From Magicicada septendecula (taxonomy: Eukaryota > Arthropoda > Insecta > Hemiptera > Cicadidae), in NCBI GenBank assembly GCA_034769895.1, contig CM068367.1, positions 86,977,654 through 87,041,653 on the forward strand: a stretch of DNA of 64,000 nucleotides. Direction: 5' to 3'. Below are positions 36,471-48,270 of the stretch, one piece after another. The position numbers were made by a program, and so were the translations under genes. Each line of letters starts with the position of its first letter. The first letter of the stretch is position 1. The notes under the pieces were generated by a model. That model saw nothing but the letters and a program-made list of their open reading frames with translations, did no database searches and had not been told where the DNA came from.

Positions 36471-37060
36471 TATAATAAATACATGACAATATAACTTTAA
36501 TGGAACTGAAGACTCGGCGCTAAGTTGAGTTTACCTAAACAAACCAAGTACGTTCCTATCTGTCCTGTTTAACGGTAACATAAAACCGTAAGTAAACTGT
36601 CCAAAGGATTTGTTTTCAACGAGTGTAGATAACAGATTACACACGCGGATAAGACGTACACGTGCAAAGTGCAGAGAAACATAAAGAGAAAGACGAAGTA
36701 CGAAACAAAACGTGGGTTGAATTGACGTGTACCGCAGTAATTTGAAATCGATAAACCTGAATGAATGTAAGCATCTCTAAAACACATGTTTCAGTTTACT
36801 CATTGTTAGATAGGAATAATTGCATTTGACACACGCACGCGCGCACGCGCGCACACACAGTTTACATATATACGAGTATATGTATGTGTGTGTGTATATA
36901 TACATATATATCTGTAAGTTTTGTAACTCGTAAATATTTCTTGCAGATTTTTATATTATGAACATCAAATATTAACTATTTCTGCAAGTAAAATTATATT
37001 GTACGTACGTTTCACCGATTTAATAACTACTTATCTCAAACATCAAACAATATTAATATA
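36471..37060. other. Unassigned AT-rich DNA
   Basis: CA/CG alternation near 36825-36860 and TA-rich words after it. No gene seen. Confidence 0.45.
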
Positions 37061-37061
37061 T

Positions 37062-37104
37062 CAATATCCTGATGATAGTTGACACTATTGAAACACTGTA
37101 AAAT
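37062..37104 (+). ncRNA. Hammerhead motif, family B
   Basis: CTGATGA 37069-37075, 4-bp stem II TAGT/ACTA, GAAAC, then ACTGTAAA where GTTGTAAA is expected (a CG-to-CA change). Tail resembles the other family B copies. Confidence 0.5.
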
Positions 37105-37232
37105 ATTTAAAAAAATATATAATATGCTCTTGTAAGGAAAGTGATTTATTATTAATAATAATAGTAATGGTTATAATATAATAATAATAATATTTTAAAT
37201 TTAAAAAAAACAAGAATATATATTTTTTTGTT

Positions 37233-37282
37233 TGTACAATGTTTCAACGTTTTAATTTAATTTACTGTCATCATCAGAATTT
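37233..37282 (-). ncRNA. Hammerhead motif, family B
   Basis: On -: CTGATGATGACAGT, an AT-rich loop, ACGTT, GAAAC and ATTGTACAAAC. Stem II is partly decayed. Inverted relative to 37062-37104. Confidence 0.5.
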
Positions 37283-37429
37283 TCTCCTTATACTGTTCTT
37301 ATCTTTCTTTTCTTTTATTCTTTTATCTGTTGTTGTTTGTAAGTTAATTATCTTTGCCAGGTTATTAATAATACTCATATTTACTACATTATTCTTGTTA
37401 TTTATATTACAAATAAATAATACTCTATA

Positions 37430-37490
37430 CATAAAAAGCCAAGAATATATTTGTTTTTGTTTTTACAACGTTTCTACAATTTGTGCAGAA
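37430..37490 (-). ncRNA. Truncated hammerhead motif, family B
   Basis: On -: GAAACGTTGTAAAAAC and a tail toward AATATATTCTTGG matching 37208-37245. The 5' core is largely deleted (CTG then CACAAATTG). Confidence 0.4.
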
Positions 37491-38870
37491 TATTTATATT
37501 TGTAGAAATTCAAAGCTATGCATCCTAACAATTTTTTCTCTTTCCTCTGCTTTCGGCTCTCACGTTATGACTGTCTCCCAAACTGTCTTATCTGATCCTG
37601 TCAGTCTACCCATGTCTCTCTCTTTTTGTCTTTTCAATTTCACCCACAATGTCTGTCTTCCTCCTCCCACTTTTTACACAAACACACACGCGTGCGCGCA
37701 CACACACACAGAATGCTCTGTACCTCTCATCTTTCTATGACTCCTGTAGTTATGAATTATTATGCGATTCCTACCATGTTTCTTATTAAACAATTTATGC
37801 AGCAAATATTTTTTGGGGGGCTGAATCTAATAAAAACTACTGTTCCTACAATTTTTAAACTTTTAAAAGACAAACTAAGATAAACTTACTTCTAAAATTG
37901 GCGAGTCATAACTGTTATCTGCTCAGCGGATGGAAACGAGTTCAATAGCGTTTCGTTAAGCTTAAATAATATTTATTCTCAGTACAATTTGATTCACATT
38001 TCCAGTTACTGTTACCACTCCTTTGGCTCCTGTCACAAACACAAAAAGAGGGGGAGGGAGAGAGAAAGCGAGAGCGCGAGGAAGAGAGAGACAAGCCTCC
38101 CTACAAATTTTTTACTACCCTTAATTTCGCCTAATTTCTTTGACATGACAAAACAAAACAAACAGGCACGTCGATTAAAACATTAACTGAAAAAGAAAAC
38201 TTAAGAAAAAGTAACACTGACAGCCAAAGCTGACAGAGGCAGAACAAAAACAACCGACCGTATCTCCATTAAACACAGAAGGTGGAACTTAACGTAATTA
38301 AAAAGTTTTCCGAACAAAAGTTTACGCTGTATCTGAAAAACAAAGCGGAAAACACGGAAAAAATAAATTTGTGATTACGATATTTATAAAAGCGTTACAT
38401 TTTTTAAGTAACACAATATTTTGGGATTTTATTATCATCGTCTTATATTAAAATCTACGAAAACAAAATTTAGTTCAAAGTATAAAGCAGTGGCACACAA
38501 GTTAATTAAAAGTGTTACAAACCTTTGTACTGACGACCGTCAGTCGCTACTTTTCTAATCAAACTGTACTTTACAACTTTGACCCACTGTTATTAAACTA
38601 GCAGGACAGGTGTGAATAATTCATTCGTGTTTTTGTGAAACATTGCCCTACCACTGGGAACCACCAGAATTTGTTCCTCAAAGTTTACTTTATTTGTAAA
38701 TAAACATAAAAAAAAATTAAAATTAAAATAACTCGGTATTTTCTACTTATTTTTTGTTCAAAAAGGGAAGCTTGTAGACATACGAATTACAGTAATAGAC
38801 ATCTAAACAGTCTATTTATCAAAGTCCTGAAACAGAAAAGACAGAATCTTATCACTAAAGGATTTTACAT
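37491..38870. other. Unassigned noncoding DNA
   Basis: CA/CG patch near 37682-37710 and GA-rich patch at 38046-38092. No gene seen. Confidence 0.45.
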
Positions 38871-38871
38871 T

Positions 38872-39020
38872 ACATCATCATCATTGGCTCGACAGCCCTT
38901 TGTGGGCCCTCGCCTTCTTCAGAAGATTTCCCCATTCTTCTCTATTCATAGTAGTATTCTTCCAATTTCTAGTTCTAAGCGTACTGATGTCATGACTCAC
39001 CCCGTTCCTCCATCTCAGTT
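38872..39020 (-). mobile_element. LINE 3' tail
   Basis: On -: NWKNTTMNREEWGNLLKK, then ARAHKGL and a GATGATGATG tail. Typical terminal segment of an insect LINE. Confidence 0.65.
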
Positions 39021-39564
39021 ATTTACATTACAGTCTAAATAAAATAAACGATACAACGAAAACGGTGCAAACATTCTCCCATCTTGTGAAGACGCTGTTA
39101 GTATTATCTTTCTTTTTTTTAGACGAATTTCTTAAAATTCGATTTAGTGTGTACTTGTCTGTAAATGTTTGCAGCAGTGTTTGGAATTAAATCAACCCAA
39201 AATTTGCTACCAGCTTTAAAAGTTTTATTTAATTCGTTTGCAGTCTGTTTTATCGGGTTCACTCAACTCTCAATGTTCCAATTCAATATATTAATCATGG
39301 AACGGACATTACGTTACGGAAACTTTCATATTGCCTCTTTTCTATCCTTACTTTGTAGATACTCAGAAAATAATGTCACTGGCTGTAATTACAAGTCAAA
39401 CAATGAATCTGTTTGAAGTTATCAGGAGACAGATATTTGAATGTGCTGTTGTTTGCCGACGATTTGTTTGTACTTCAAAATACAGAAGTACTTTGATTTC
39501 AAAAATCTGTTTTTAAGCTTCATCAGATTTGCAAACAATACAATATGAAAATTCACTATAAAAA
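39021..39564. other. Unassigned DNA
   Basis: A weak hammerhead-like sequence lies at 39488-39531 (-). Otherwise nothing. Confidence 0.4.
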
Positions 39565-40167
39565 CAAATATAGTGGCATTTCGAGGTAAGGAACTAATAA
39601 GAACAAAAATAATTATTAGTGATCGAATTCCAGAACAGGTGACCCACTATAATTATTTGTGAAATGATATTGACTACGATAGAAATTATGATATTGATAT
39701 AAAGTTAGGTAGGTTCCACACGATCTGTGGAACAACCAACCGTATTTTTAGAAACAAGGTACGTCGAGATACAGAATTAAGGTTTTACAAACTTATGGCG
39801 GTCCTTGTGCTGTTCTAAGGGTGTGAATAACAACAACCGAAATTAAGACAGTAAAATATAGTCCTCAGAAATGGCATTCTTAAGAGAAGTTAAAAGATGT
39901 TCTAAGCTTGACCATATAAGAAATGAGGCCATAAAAGAAGAGTTTCAAGTTTTTAACTTCAATGAAAAATTAAAAGATTTCAATAAACGGTGAAAAAACA
40001 CTTAGAAAGAATGTCAGATTCCAGACTGGCTAAACAAGTCTGGAAGTACAAACTTATAGTACACAGGTGTGTTGTGGGCGGACCCAGGAAGAGATGGCTG
40101 GTGGATTTTTGAAGGCAGAACAGGCAGCACCTTCCCTATGTCTATGTTGTGAAGGTGATGATGATGA
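39565..40167 (+). mobile_element. LINE reverse-transcriptase relic (ICGTI family)
   Basis: Reads MAFRGKELIRTKIIISDR, NDIDYDRNYDIDIKLG, FHTICGTTNRIFRNKVRRDT, LRFYKLMAVLVL, HLERMSDSRLAKQVWKYK, then CVVGGPRKRW and a GATGATGATG tail. Same family and order as 60593-61185 (-). Stops at several points. Confidence 0.85.
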
Positions 40168-40170
40168 TTG

Positions 40171-40223
40171 TGTGTCTGAATTACGAATCTGAGTATATAA
40201 CTCAGATTCGTAATTCAGACACA
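40171..40223. repeat. Perfect 23-bp inverted repeat after LINE tail
   Basis: Arms 40171-40193 and 40201-40223, spacer TATATAA. It begins three bases after the LINE GATGATGATGA tail. The downstream frame reads TSTNLNNHIRNIHP, faintly like a BED zinc finger. Confidence 0.9.
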
Positions 40224-43204
40224 TCCACTAATCTGAATAATCACATTCGTAATATACATCCACTTGACTCACTCCGCGTCTGCACATACAAAAGAAATTA
40301 CGGAAATGGTAGTGCTGACGTTTTACGTCATATTATTTTCTAACAAGGACTACGTACAGGCGTGGGAGTGGAAACAACTGAAAACAACACCTCTCTAACT
40401 CAGCGATGACACCTCGATTCAGTGGCAACCATCCATGGACACAGTGCACCTTACAGGGACACAAATATTGTTATTAAAGTGTGAGACAAAATGTAAAGTT
40501 ATCATTGTTTTCAGTCATTTTTATTCATAAATTTATGTGAATGTTTTCAGCCAATAAACCAAAAGTAACACGTTACTTACGGAGTACAAACGGTAGCTTC
40601 TACCTTTCTTCGAAATAATTCCCCTTACCTGTAAATAAAAAACCAAACATTATTATACTAATAAAACATTTAATAAATTATTAATACAAACTTCTACAAT
40701 AAGAATTTTTATCTGTAGATCGAAGGTATATGAAATACTACAACAACGCCAATATTAAACTGAAATTCTAATTCTATTTTTTTTTATAATGTAGTCCTTA
40801 TTAAAACACCACACACACACACACACACACACACTTCTAATGGGACTGAGACAAACATATAGTGAGAAAATAAGTTTAAATTCAATCGTAATAAAATTAT
40901 GAGTCATTTTAATTGCTCGCTAATTCACACAATTTTGATGGAAGATCCAATTTTCCGCCAGCCGTTATATGTTTCCTAACATCATACGTATTTTTAATTA
41001 TTCGTGTTCCCTAGACGTTAATTAATCTCATTATCCTATTATTAATTAATTTATATTTATATTATCTTTCTCTTGATTGTTTTCGTTTGCTAAAAAAAAT
41101 GTCTATTTGAAGTAATTTACTAGAAGATACATGTTATTACCGTATCTAAGTTTCATTGTTGATGTTATTGTGTTTGTCGTTCCTTTACAATTTTAAAAAT
41201 TATTCCTTAAAACTTCGTGTGAAATAATAAACATTATTTCTATTTATATGAAATAACAAAAGCATAAATCATAATAAGATATAATTATATTGAGATAAAA
41301 GTAAAATTAAGTTAATTTTTCGTTCCTGACCGTATGCAGAAACTATGTCTGTATAAATTAGATTTCCCGTAACACGTTGGTAAGGTTTCTTTACTGCGAA
41401 CACTAAAAACAACGCCTGTTTTTGTTGGCCAATGGTTGCCTTAAAAAAGTTTACCAAAAGTTTTTGCAAGACTCGTTAGAGACCGCGCTTTGTCAGAACG
41501 TGTTCTGTGAACGAATAAAACCCGTGTCCTTGTCTTCCACAATGTGGTAGTACGTTGTCCAGCTGCAGAACAAAAAGAAAAGTTTTGCTAATAATCGAAA
41601 TCCGTACGAGTGAACAATAAGGTATTACAGCTAGTACAGCAACACATTAAAAAAATTTTAATTCATGCATTTGTACGAATTCCTTCTATATAAATTGGTA
41701 CATGTTCTCTGTTTAAGAATAACGTGAATTCAATTTATATTTGTAAACGATGACTATGCTGTAACGAGTTTTTTTAATTTTTCCTTTGCTTCCATCAGCG
41801 TATATTAAAATGATAGACACAGAACAACAACAAACTCTGAAATACAGTGATACCGGATGCGAGTTTTGGATACCCCAAATCAGGTCTGTTCCTATAGAAA
41901 CGTAAACTCCTTCAGAATTGTCTTTAGTCCTCAAGATTGGAGATTAGGTGATATCAGTTACAAATAAATTGTTACGTGTTGTGCAACGTGAAGCCGGACT
42001 TAACAAAGTAAGAGATGAAGAGAAAGTTCAAAGGAAGGATGATGTTTGGAAAGCCATTAGTACAGAAGAAGCGAATGAGTGGAGGGGTAAGGCGTCTAAA
42101 AAAAATGAATAGTATTGGGAAACAAATCAAGACCGACAGGAGGGCTGTAGTGCTGGAGTGAGAAGAAGGAATAAAATAAGGAGAAGAAAAGGAGAGGAGA
42201 AAGAAGAAAGAGGAGGTGGAGGAGGAGGAAGAGAAGAAGAAGTGGCGGAGATAGCGAGGAGATAGTGGTGGAGAAGGTAGGGAGGACGAGAAGAACAATA
42301 ACCTTTGTGTAAACAATAACCTTCAATGAGCAAAGGAAATGAACATTTGTTAGTTGCTCAAATTTTACATTCAAGTTTTCCTTAACTTTCACATTTTTTA
42401 TTTAATATATAGTACATAAATCTTAGAAAAAGCACAACAAAATTTACTGATTCAAAATTCATATTAGGAATGTAAAACATAGAGTTTCTTGCGGAAATTT
42501 ATACATTAATTATTATATCATAAAAGTGGAGTAACATAACTTTTGTGAAAACAAAAAGTAAGAAAGGAACGATCGTCTAGCGCTATCGCAATTACACGTG
42601 AAACTGTCCAGAAAATTGCTGCGGCAAAACCGTGGAACATTTTTATAGAGCAGCAACGTAACTATACAGTAAACACTGAAATCCTAATGACCTTTACGTA
42701 ACGTTGTTTCGCGCTCACATCAAGTGTGGTCTACGACTCCCAGGACTTTCTCTTCGTACATTTACAACAAAGTAAGTGTATCTGATGAAGGGTTACACAC
42801 TGCGGAAGATAAATTTAATAAGAAAGTCGCAAAAGCGTTACGAAAATTTATGAGAAATAAATTGAATTTACGGAAAAAATCATTCTTATAAGCTGTCATA
42901 TTGTATTAAGTAACTTTTGATTTATGGCTTTTGTTCAGCCACCGCAGACTGAGAAAGTTGTTTAAATTTTCATGACAAGAGTAATTTTTTTCTCATCCGT
43001 CTCCGAAGATTGTTCTGTTATTTTCCATAGTTCACACAAAAAAGAAATAAAATGCAGTCTGTATTTAAAAAATTGTAGCCTATTTTAAAGTCGATTATCA
43101 TCAAAATTTAAGCTCTATATATTTACTTCATTTTGTAGTAAAATTTATGGGAATTTAGAGTTCGTTTTTATCGAATTAATTTACTTTTTATAAACACGTA
43201 ATAT
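40224..43204. other. Unassigned noncoding DNA
   Basis: (CA)n at 40809-40834 and a GGA/GAA-rich tract at 42160-42260, whose antisense Ser/Leu/Phe frames are artefacts. No gene seen. Confidence 0.5.
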
Positions 43205-43590
43205 TTCCTCCTCCTCCTATGATGCTACAGCCCGAAGTCGAGCACTGGCCTCCTCCTCTGACCTGTCTCTACCAATAGCAAAGGACTTTCATCCTCGCAC
43301 TCCCAACACCTCTCTTCCATCCACAGCGACTGCATCTTTCCATCTTTTCCTTGGACGATCTTTTAGTCTTTTTTCATCCGTACTCCCTATAAGGTCTCTT
43401 TTAGGTGTTCGTTTGTCCTCCATTCTTACGACATGGCCACCCCATTGCAGACTCCCTAGTTTTACGTACACTTCTACAGTTGGTTCGTTGAGGTGACAAT
43501 GTATCTCATCATTATGCCGTATCCTGCCGTACGAAAACTCTTGATGAGCCTCGGAAAGGATGGACAAAACGGCAACGACTACAGCGACGA
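43205..43590 (-). mobile_element. LINE C-terminal relic
   Basis: On -: RIRHNDEIHCHLNEPTVEVY, SLQWGGHVVRMEDKRTPK, RLKDRPRKRWKDAVAVDGRE, then ARLRAVAS, a stop and a GGAGGAGGA tail. The terminal 92-codon frame is open. Confidence 0.85.
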
Positions 43591-43593
43591 TAA

Positions 43594-44110
43594 ATAGACT
43601 TCAAGCTGGGAGTTTGATAGAGATGTGTGTCAGTTGTACGTGGATTTTCGTCAGACATATGACAGTATATTGAGTGACAAATTATATGATATTTGGAATA
43701 CCAACAAAACTGGTCAATCTAACAAACATGACCATGACAGAAACAATAGCACAGGTGAGAATACATAATGAACTCATCGAACCATTTGAGCTACCCCAGG
43801 GGTCTAAACACGGTGATGGGCTGGCCTCTCTCTACTCTTAACCTGTCTCTAGAATATGCCATAAGAAAAATTATGCAGATCGCTCAGGAGTACTTGATTA
43901 AAAGTCAGTACAAACAGCAGCATATGCTGATGATACAGCCATCATAACCCGATCGAGTCCGGCTGCCAGTCAGCCATACATAAACCTGAAAATAAGTACA
44001 AAAGATGTAGGCCTATCAATAAACGTAGACAAAACCAAAATGATAAGTCAGACAAGGTCTATCCGACTCAGGAAAAATTTGATTATATGGTAGAAGACTG
44101 TATAGAAGCA
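43594..44110 (+). mobile_element. LINE reverse-transcriptase core relic
   Basis: Encodes DFRQTYDSI (palm motif A), FGIPTKLVNLTNMTMTE, PQGSKHGDGLASL and AYADDTAII, which keeps the catalytic YADD, then GLSINVDKTKMISQTR. Frameshifted. It meets the oppositely oriented LINE end at 43205-43590. Confidence 0.85.
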
Positions 44111-44207
44111 ATCAGAGATTTTACACGTAATATTTAATTCGCAAAAACGGAAAATTTTGAACATTCAGATGAGTAATTTATTACTTGTTTTACCGGTACT
44201 TATCGCG

Positions 44208-44345
44208 ACGTCGTCGTCGGCGTCATTATCACCGTAACAATCATCATCAACATCATCGTCGAGATCATTAGCAGCAGCAACAGCAGCAGCACTGCCGTCG
44301 TCGCCGTCGTCACTCGACGTCATCATCATTATAATCAATATCGTC
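44208..44345. repeat. Imperfect (CGT/CAT/CAG) trinucleotide tract
   Basis: CGTCGTCG, ATCATCAT and CAGCAGCAG words. The Asp/Ala-rich 78-codon frame is an artefact. Confidence 0.85.
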
Positions 44346-45060
44346 ATCATTATGTAAACATTACACGCTGTTATTTGAGCAATACCTGTAAAAGACGTCA
44401 CTGGAGTCGAGTGGCTTCAAAAACGACGTTGAAAGCGTACGCGAGACCAACTAACAAAATCACCTCCTGATTTTAGAATATGGCAACCAACTGAGTATTG
44501 AGATTTCAAGTATTTACATAATTTACAACTAAAAAATAAGTACACCTTGTTTTGCTTTAATTGTCTTGTAGGGGTAGATAGAAAGACCCATACAAGGAAA
44601 GACCCAGAATCATGTCCTATCTACAACCCTTAGCCCTCATGGGCGTGGAGTCTAAAACGCTGACTAAGCGCCCGACGATGTACTGGTCGGTACCCCTCGG
44701 AATATGAGACATGCAGCTCTATTCCCTCCGTGGGATTCGGACTATCTACTATCTAGGATTTAACAGCCCGTAACATCCCCACGGGTACATCCTATTAGAG
44801 GCTCCCTCAGCGATGCTACAAGACCGAAGCCACCTCCTGGTGTCTTATAGGGAGTACGTCTCTGACACGCAACACACCCACACTTTGTAACATATTGCTG
44901 ACTTCGCTTGGCAATCCTACATGACACTCTCTAGTTTGCAGTAAATCTTGTTAATAAAGCAGAACGTTTAAAATCCGCTTGAGTCGTCCGTCGACGTCAT
45001 ATTGTGTGTGTCAATTGCCTTTGGCTTATGGACCAGCACGTTGGTTCTCGTCAGCTTGAT
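44346..45060. other. Unassigned DNA with a GC-richer block
   Basis: 44570-44900 is noticeably richer in GC and in CCC/GGG words than its flanks. No coding or RNA gene recognised. Confidence 0.45.
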
Positions 45061-45061
45061 A

Positions 45062-45325
45062 CGTCATCAACATTTCGTTCTATCGTCTAGTACGTACATT
45101 AATTTTAATTTTATGAATGTATTCTAATATTTTATTTTGTTATTTCTGTTTCAACGTCGAGTCTATTTACTTTTGACGCACTACAGCAATCTGTATGAGA
45201 TACACGGACCTCAGTCAGTAACATCGCGACACCTACACGTGAACATACATAACCGTGCAACTAGTCATTGCATGTAGTTAAATGTTAAATGTAACTTTGG
45301 CGGCGCTGCTGTGAGCTCTACAGGC
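45062..45325 (+). repeat. Imperfect duplicated segment, copy 1
   Basis: About 250 bp matching 45979-46260: CGTCATCAACAT, GTTTCAACGTCGAGTC, GAGATACACGGACCTCAGTC, CACCTACACG and ACCGTGCAACTAGTCA. Identity is moderate. Confidence 0.75.
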
Positions 45326-45978
45326 CATGGATCCAGTGCTTGAGGGAAGGTAATGACAATGATAACTGCAATTCGTTCACTATGTTTTATATATGGACTT
45401 TTCATCACTTCTTTAGCTGTGGGTACATTCATGTCGAGTTGTATTGTTTGCATGCGTACCACGGCGCATCCAAAACTTGATTTCGTTGGAGTCCGTAGCT
45501 GCTCTCCATAGGCCCATATATGTTTTTAAAATGTCACGAATCACACTTTTATTTTCTGTTGTGAACTGTGACTGACTGCGCATCGTATGTGTGTGTGATA
45601 TTAATTTTACAATACGGTGAGCATGCAACGACGTGTAAATCTGCGTGTAAACAGCCTTTGTCACAACGATCATCCGTGTATGCGTCTGCCCCTCCCGGTT
45701 ATCCATCCTTTGTGCGGCAAAATCGATTCACCTTGCATAACTTTCTACGCACCCATTATCCACGACAACAACCCTTGTTTTTATACATTTTTTTTTTATT
45801 TTGATGGATCGCCTGGCGCGTATACGGTCAGAGGTAACACTTTTCTCTCGTGTCAGTTTGCCATGTCACCTACCGCGTGAATGAGTGGTGGTGGCGCTTG
45901 TTACCGATATACGAGAAAATGTTTCATAATTGTTCTCTTAACAAATCTGCTTCATCAGCTAACGTACAGTTTGACTAT
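45326..45978. other. Unassigned DNA between duplicated segments
   Basis: Frames of 78-97 codons with no recognised domain. Confidence 0.4.
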
Positions 45979-46260
45979 TGTCATCAACATACCGCCCGAT
46001 CATTTAGTAGGTACAACATTCATTTCAATTTTATTAATATATTCTGTTATTTTAATTTGTTATTTTTGTTTCAAGGTCGAGTCAGTCTTTCTATACTTGA
46101 TGCAATTCTACAATCTGGCTGAGATACACGGATCTCAGTCGGCAATAACGCGACATCTACACGGGAAAACACATTAACACTCCCTCCCACCAACCGTGCA
46201 TCTGGTCACTACACGTAGTTGAATGTGAGTGATGACTCTTTGGGGGTAGTAGCGTGTAGT
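45979..46260 (+). repeat. Imperfect duplicated segment, copy 2
   Basis: Partner of 45062-45325, about 0.9 kb away in the same orientation. They could be two copies of an unknown transposon, or its direct terminal repeats. Confidence 0.75.
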
Positions 46261-46828
46261 TAGTGTAGTCAAGAAGCATAAGGTTGTTGTGTGATATGAG
46301 ATGGTAAAAATAAAGCCGGGGATGTGTACCAGATTATTAGAAAAAGAGAGTAAGTCCATTGAAAATGTGATGGCATGTTGTAATGACGGATTTAACGGTG
46401 AACGACGCTAAGAATTTTAAAAGTTTGACTAAGTAGAAAAATGTGAGGAGAAGTTGCAAAGCAATATAAGATAATTAAAAACAAATTAAATTAAATGTAA
46501 TAAAATTTTGTTAAAAGTAAGTAAGAAATGTTTTCTTTAAGAGTTACCCGTTTTATAAACTTTACAGCTGGAATAAATACGATTTTATTATTAAAAGAAA
46601 CGTTTTTTTCAACGTCTTAAAACTGTAGTAAGCATGCGATTTTTAAACCTAACTGTCGATGGTACGTGAATATTATCAGTAGGGTCAGGTCGCATGATAA
46701 CCATCATTAGAATTTATAACACTAATGTGTGTTAAATTCTAACTATGGTTATTGGAACCCTCCTGAAAATGTAACAAGCATTTTTATAATAATTTGAGTT
46801 AGATTCTTTTTTTTCCTTCTCTAATTTA

Positions 46829-47630
46829 AAGGATATTTCAGCTGGTGTACCACAAGGGAGTGTCCTTGGACCTATTCTGTATTTGTTGTATACAGAAAAT
46901 ATTCCTAAATGTGATGCGGTGACAACAGCTACAGTCGCTGATGACACTCCTTTTTACCAGCTACTGGTGTTAATATAGAAGCAACAATAGATGCTCTAAT
47001 CAACAGTTGAGTACGTCACTAGATGGACAAAAAAAATGGCGCATCAAGCTGAACGAAACCAGGTCTACTCATATCAATTTCACCAACCATAAAACAGATT
47101 ATTTACCAATCGTAATCGATCAGTAAAGAATTCCACACGCAAGCTCAGTAAAGTATTTGGACATGACACTATGTATACCAAACATAGGTGGAAAGAGCAT
47201 GTTAAGAAGAAATGGGAAGAACTCGAATTAAAATTCAAGAAAATATGGCGGCTGCTTGGAAGACTCTCTGAGCTGTTGCTGTATAACAAGCTGTTGTTAT
47301 ACAAACAAGTCTTGAAACCAGTTTGGGTGTATGGTGTATAGCTTTGGGGTTGTACTAAGAAATCTAATATTAAAATAATTCATACTTTTCAAAATAAGGT
47401 TCTTCGCTGTATTTTGTTGATCTACCATGGTATGTAAAAAATGATGGCATGGTAATACGGGACCTGAAAATGCCTACATTTGCTGACGATATTAACGGGT
47501 TGCGTATAAATATGAAAGAAGACTTCATGAACACGTAAACATTGAAGTGCAATAACTGCTTGATAATGCTGGACTCGTCTGGCGATTGGAGAGACAGAAA
47601 CGTTTTGAACTAGTGAACTACATGTGTATA
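46829..47630 (+). mobile_element. Jockey-type LINE reverse-transcriptase relic
   Basis: Encodes AGVPQGSVLGPILYLLYTE, TATVADDTPFY (catalytic ADD region), KKWRIKLNETRSTHINFTNH, SSVKYLDMTLC, then KMWRLLGRLSELLLYNKLLL-like, KPVWVYGV and QLWGCTKKSNI-like blocks across shifting frames. The order and wording fit the jockey clade. It lacks the 5' half. Confidence 0.85.
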
Positions 47631-48270
47631 GTAATTCTCAGCATATGAACAAAGTATAACTGTACTGTGGAATGCTCCAGTGGGAGCTTATCCTACACGC
47701 TGTTAAGTTATGTATTAGAATGAAATTGCTAGATCGTTTGAAGCTTGTTGGAATGAAGTTAAATAAAAATAAACAATTTTCATCTCCAGTAACTAGATTT
47801 ACTGGTTTTCTAAGCATTAAGCGCAGCGTTGGAGACACGAACCCAGTAGTTCCGTTGCCAGCTATTACCTACAGTTTGTTAGCTGTAACTGTTGCCGTGT
47901 GGTCCACACGATACGTCAGCAGGACGTATACGGCTCTTGTTTATTACAGTGTTTACGACCCAAAGCCTGCCTCTGCAGAATACGACTCTACCTGTCCGTC
48001 GGTTGAACGAAGCAGACAAGTTTACGCGGTACACATGAAACTGTAAACAGCTTGTAAAACGTTCTTTATGCTGCTCGAGGTACATGTTGTTTGTGAAAAT
48101 CGATTTCACTTGATTATCGAAAATGTTTACGACCAACAAACACTGTGAAACAATGTTGTTATACACCAAAACAACCAATACTAAAGTATGTTTTATAACC
48201 AAGCATTATTTGGCTTAAATAAGACAAACATTACATGAATGAAACGATATGCGAAAGTAAATGCTAATGT
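47631..48270. other. Unassigned DNA
   Basis: A 124-codon frame (47672-48046) has no domain I recognise and overlaps another frame on the opposite strand. Confidence 0.4.

Noticed and set aside
39488-39531. Hammerhead on the - strand (CTGATGAAGCTT ... GAAATC)
   Set aside because: The core box is good but stem II does not pair convincingly and the GTH triplet is absent; kept only as a weak note.
42096-42392. Ser/Leu/Phe-rich antisense frames
   Set aside because: Translations of a GGA/GAA-rich tract.
42782-42815. Hammerhead motif after CTGATGA
   Set aside because: No GAAA box follows: GGAAGAT stands where GAAAC would be, and the stem II partner is imperfect.
44640-44780. tRNA-derived SINE on the - strand
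   Set aside because: A-box-like and B-box-like words exist but in the wrong order, and no tail is seen.
47672-48046. 124-codon frame as a gene
   Set aside because: No domain, no homologous feel, and an overlapping frame of similar length on the other strand; it lies among repeats.
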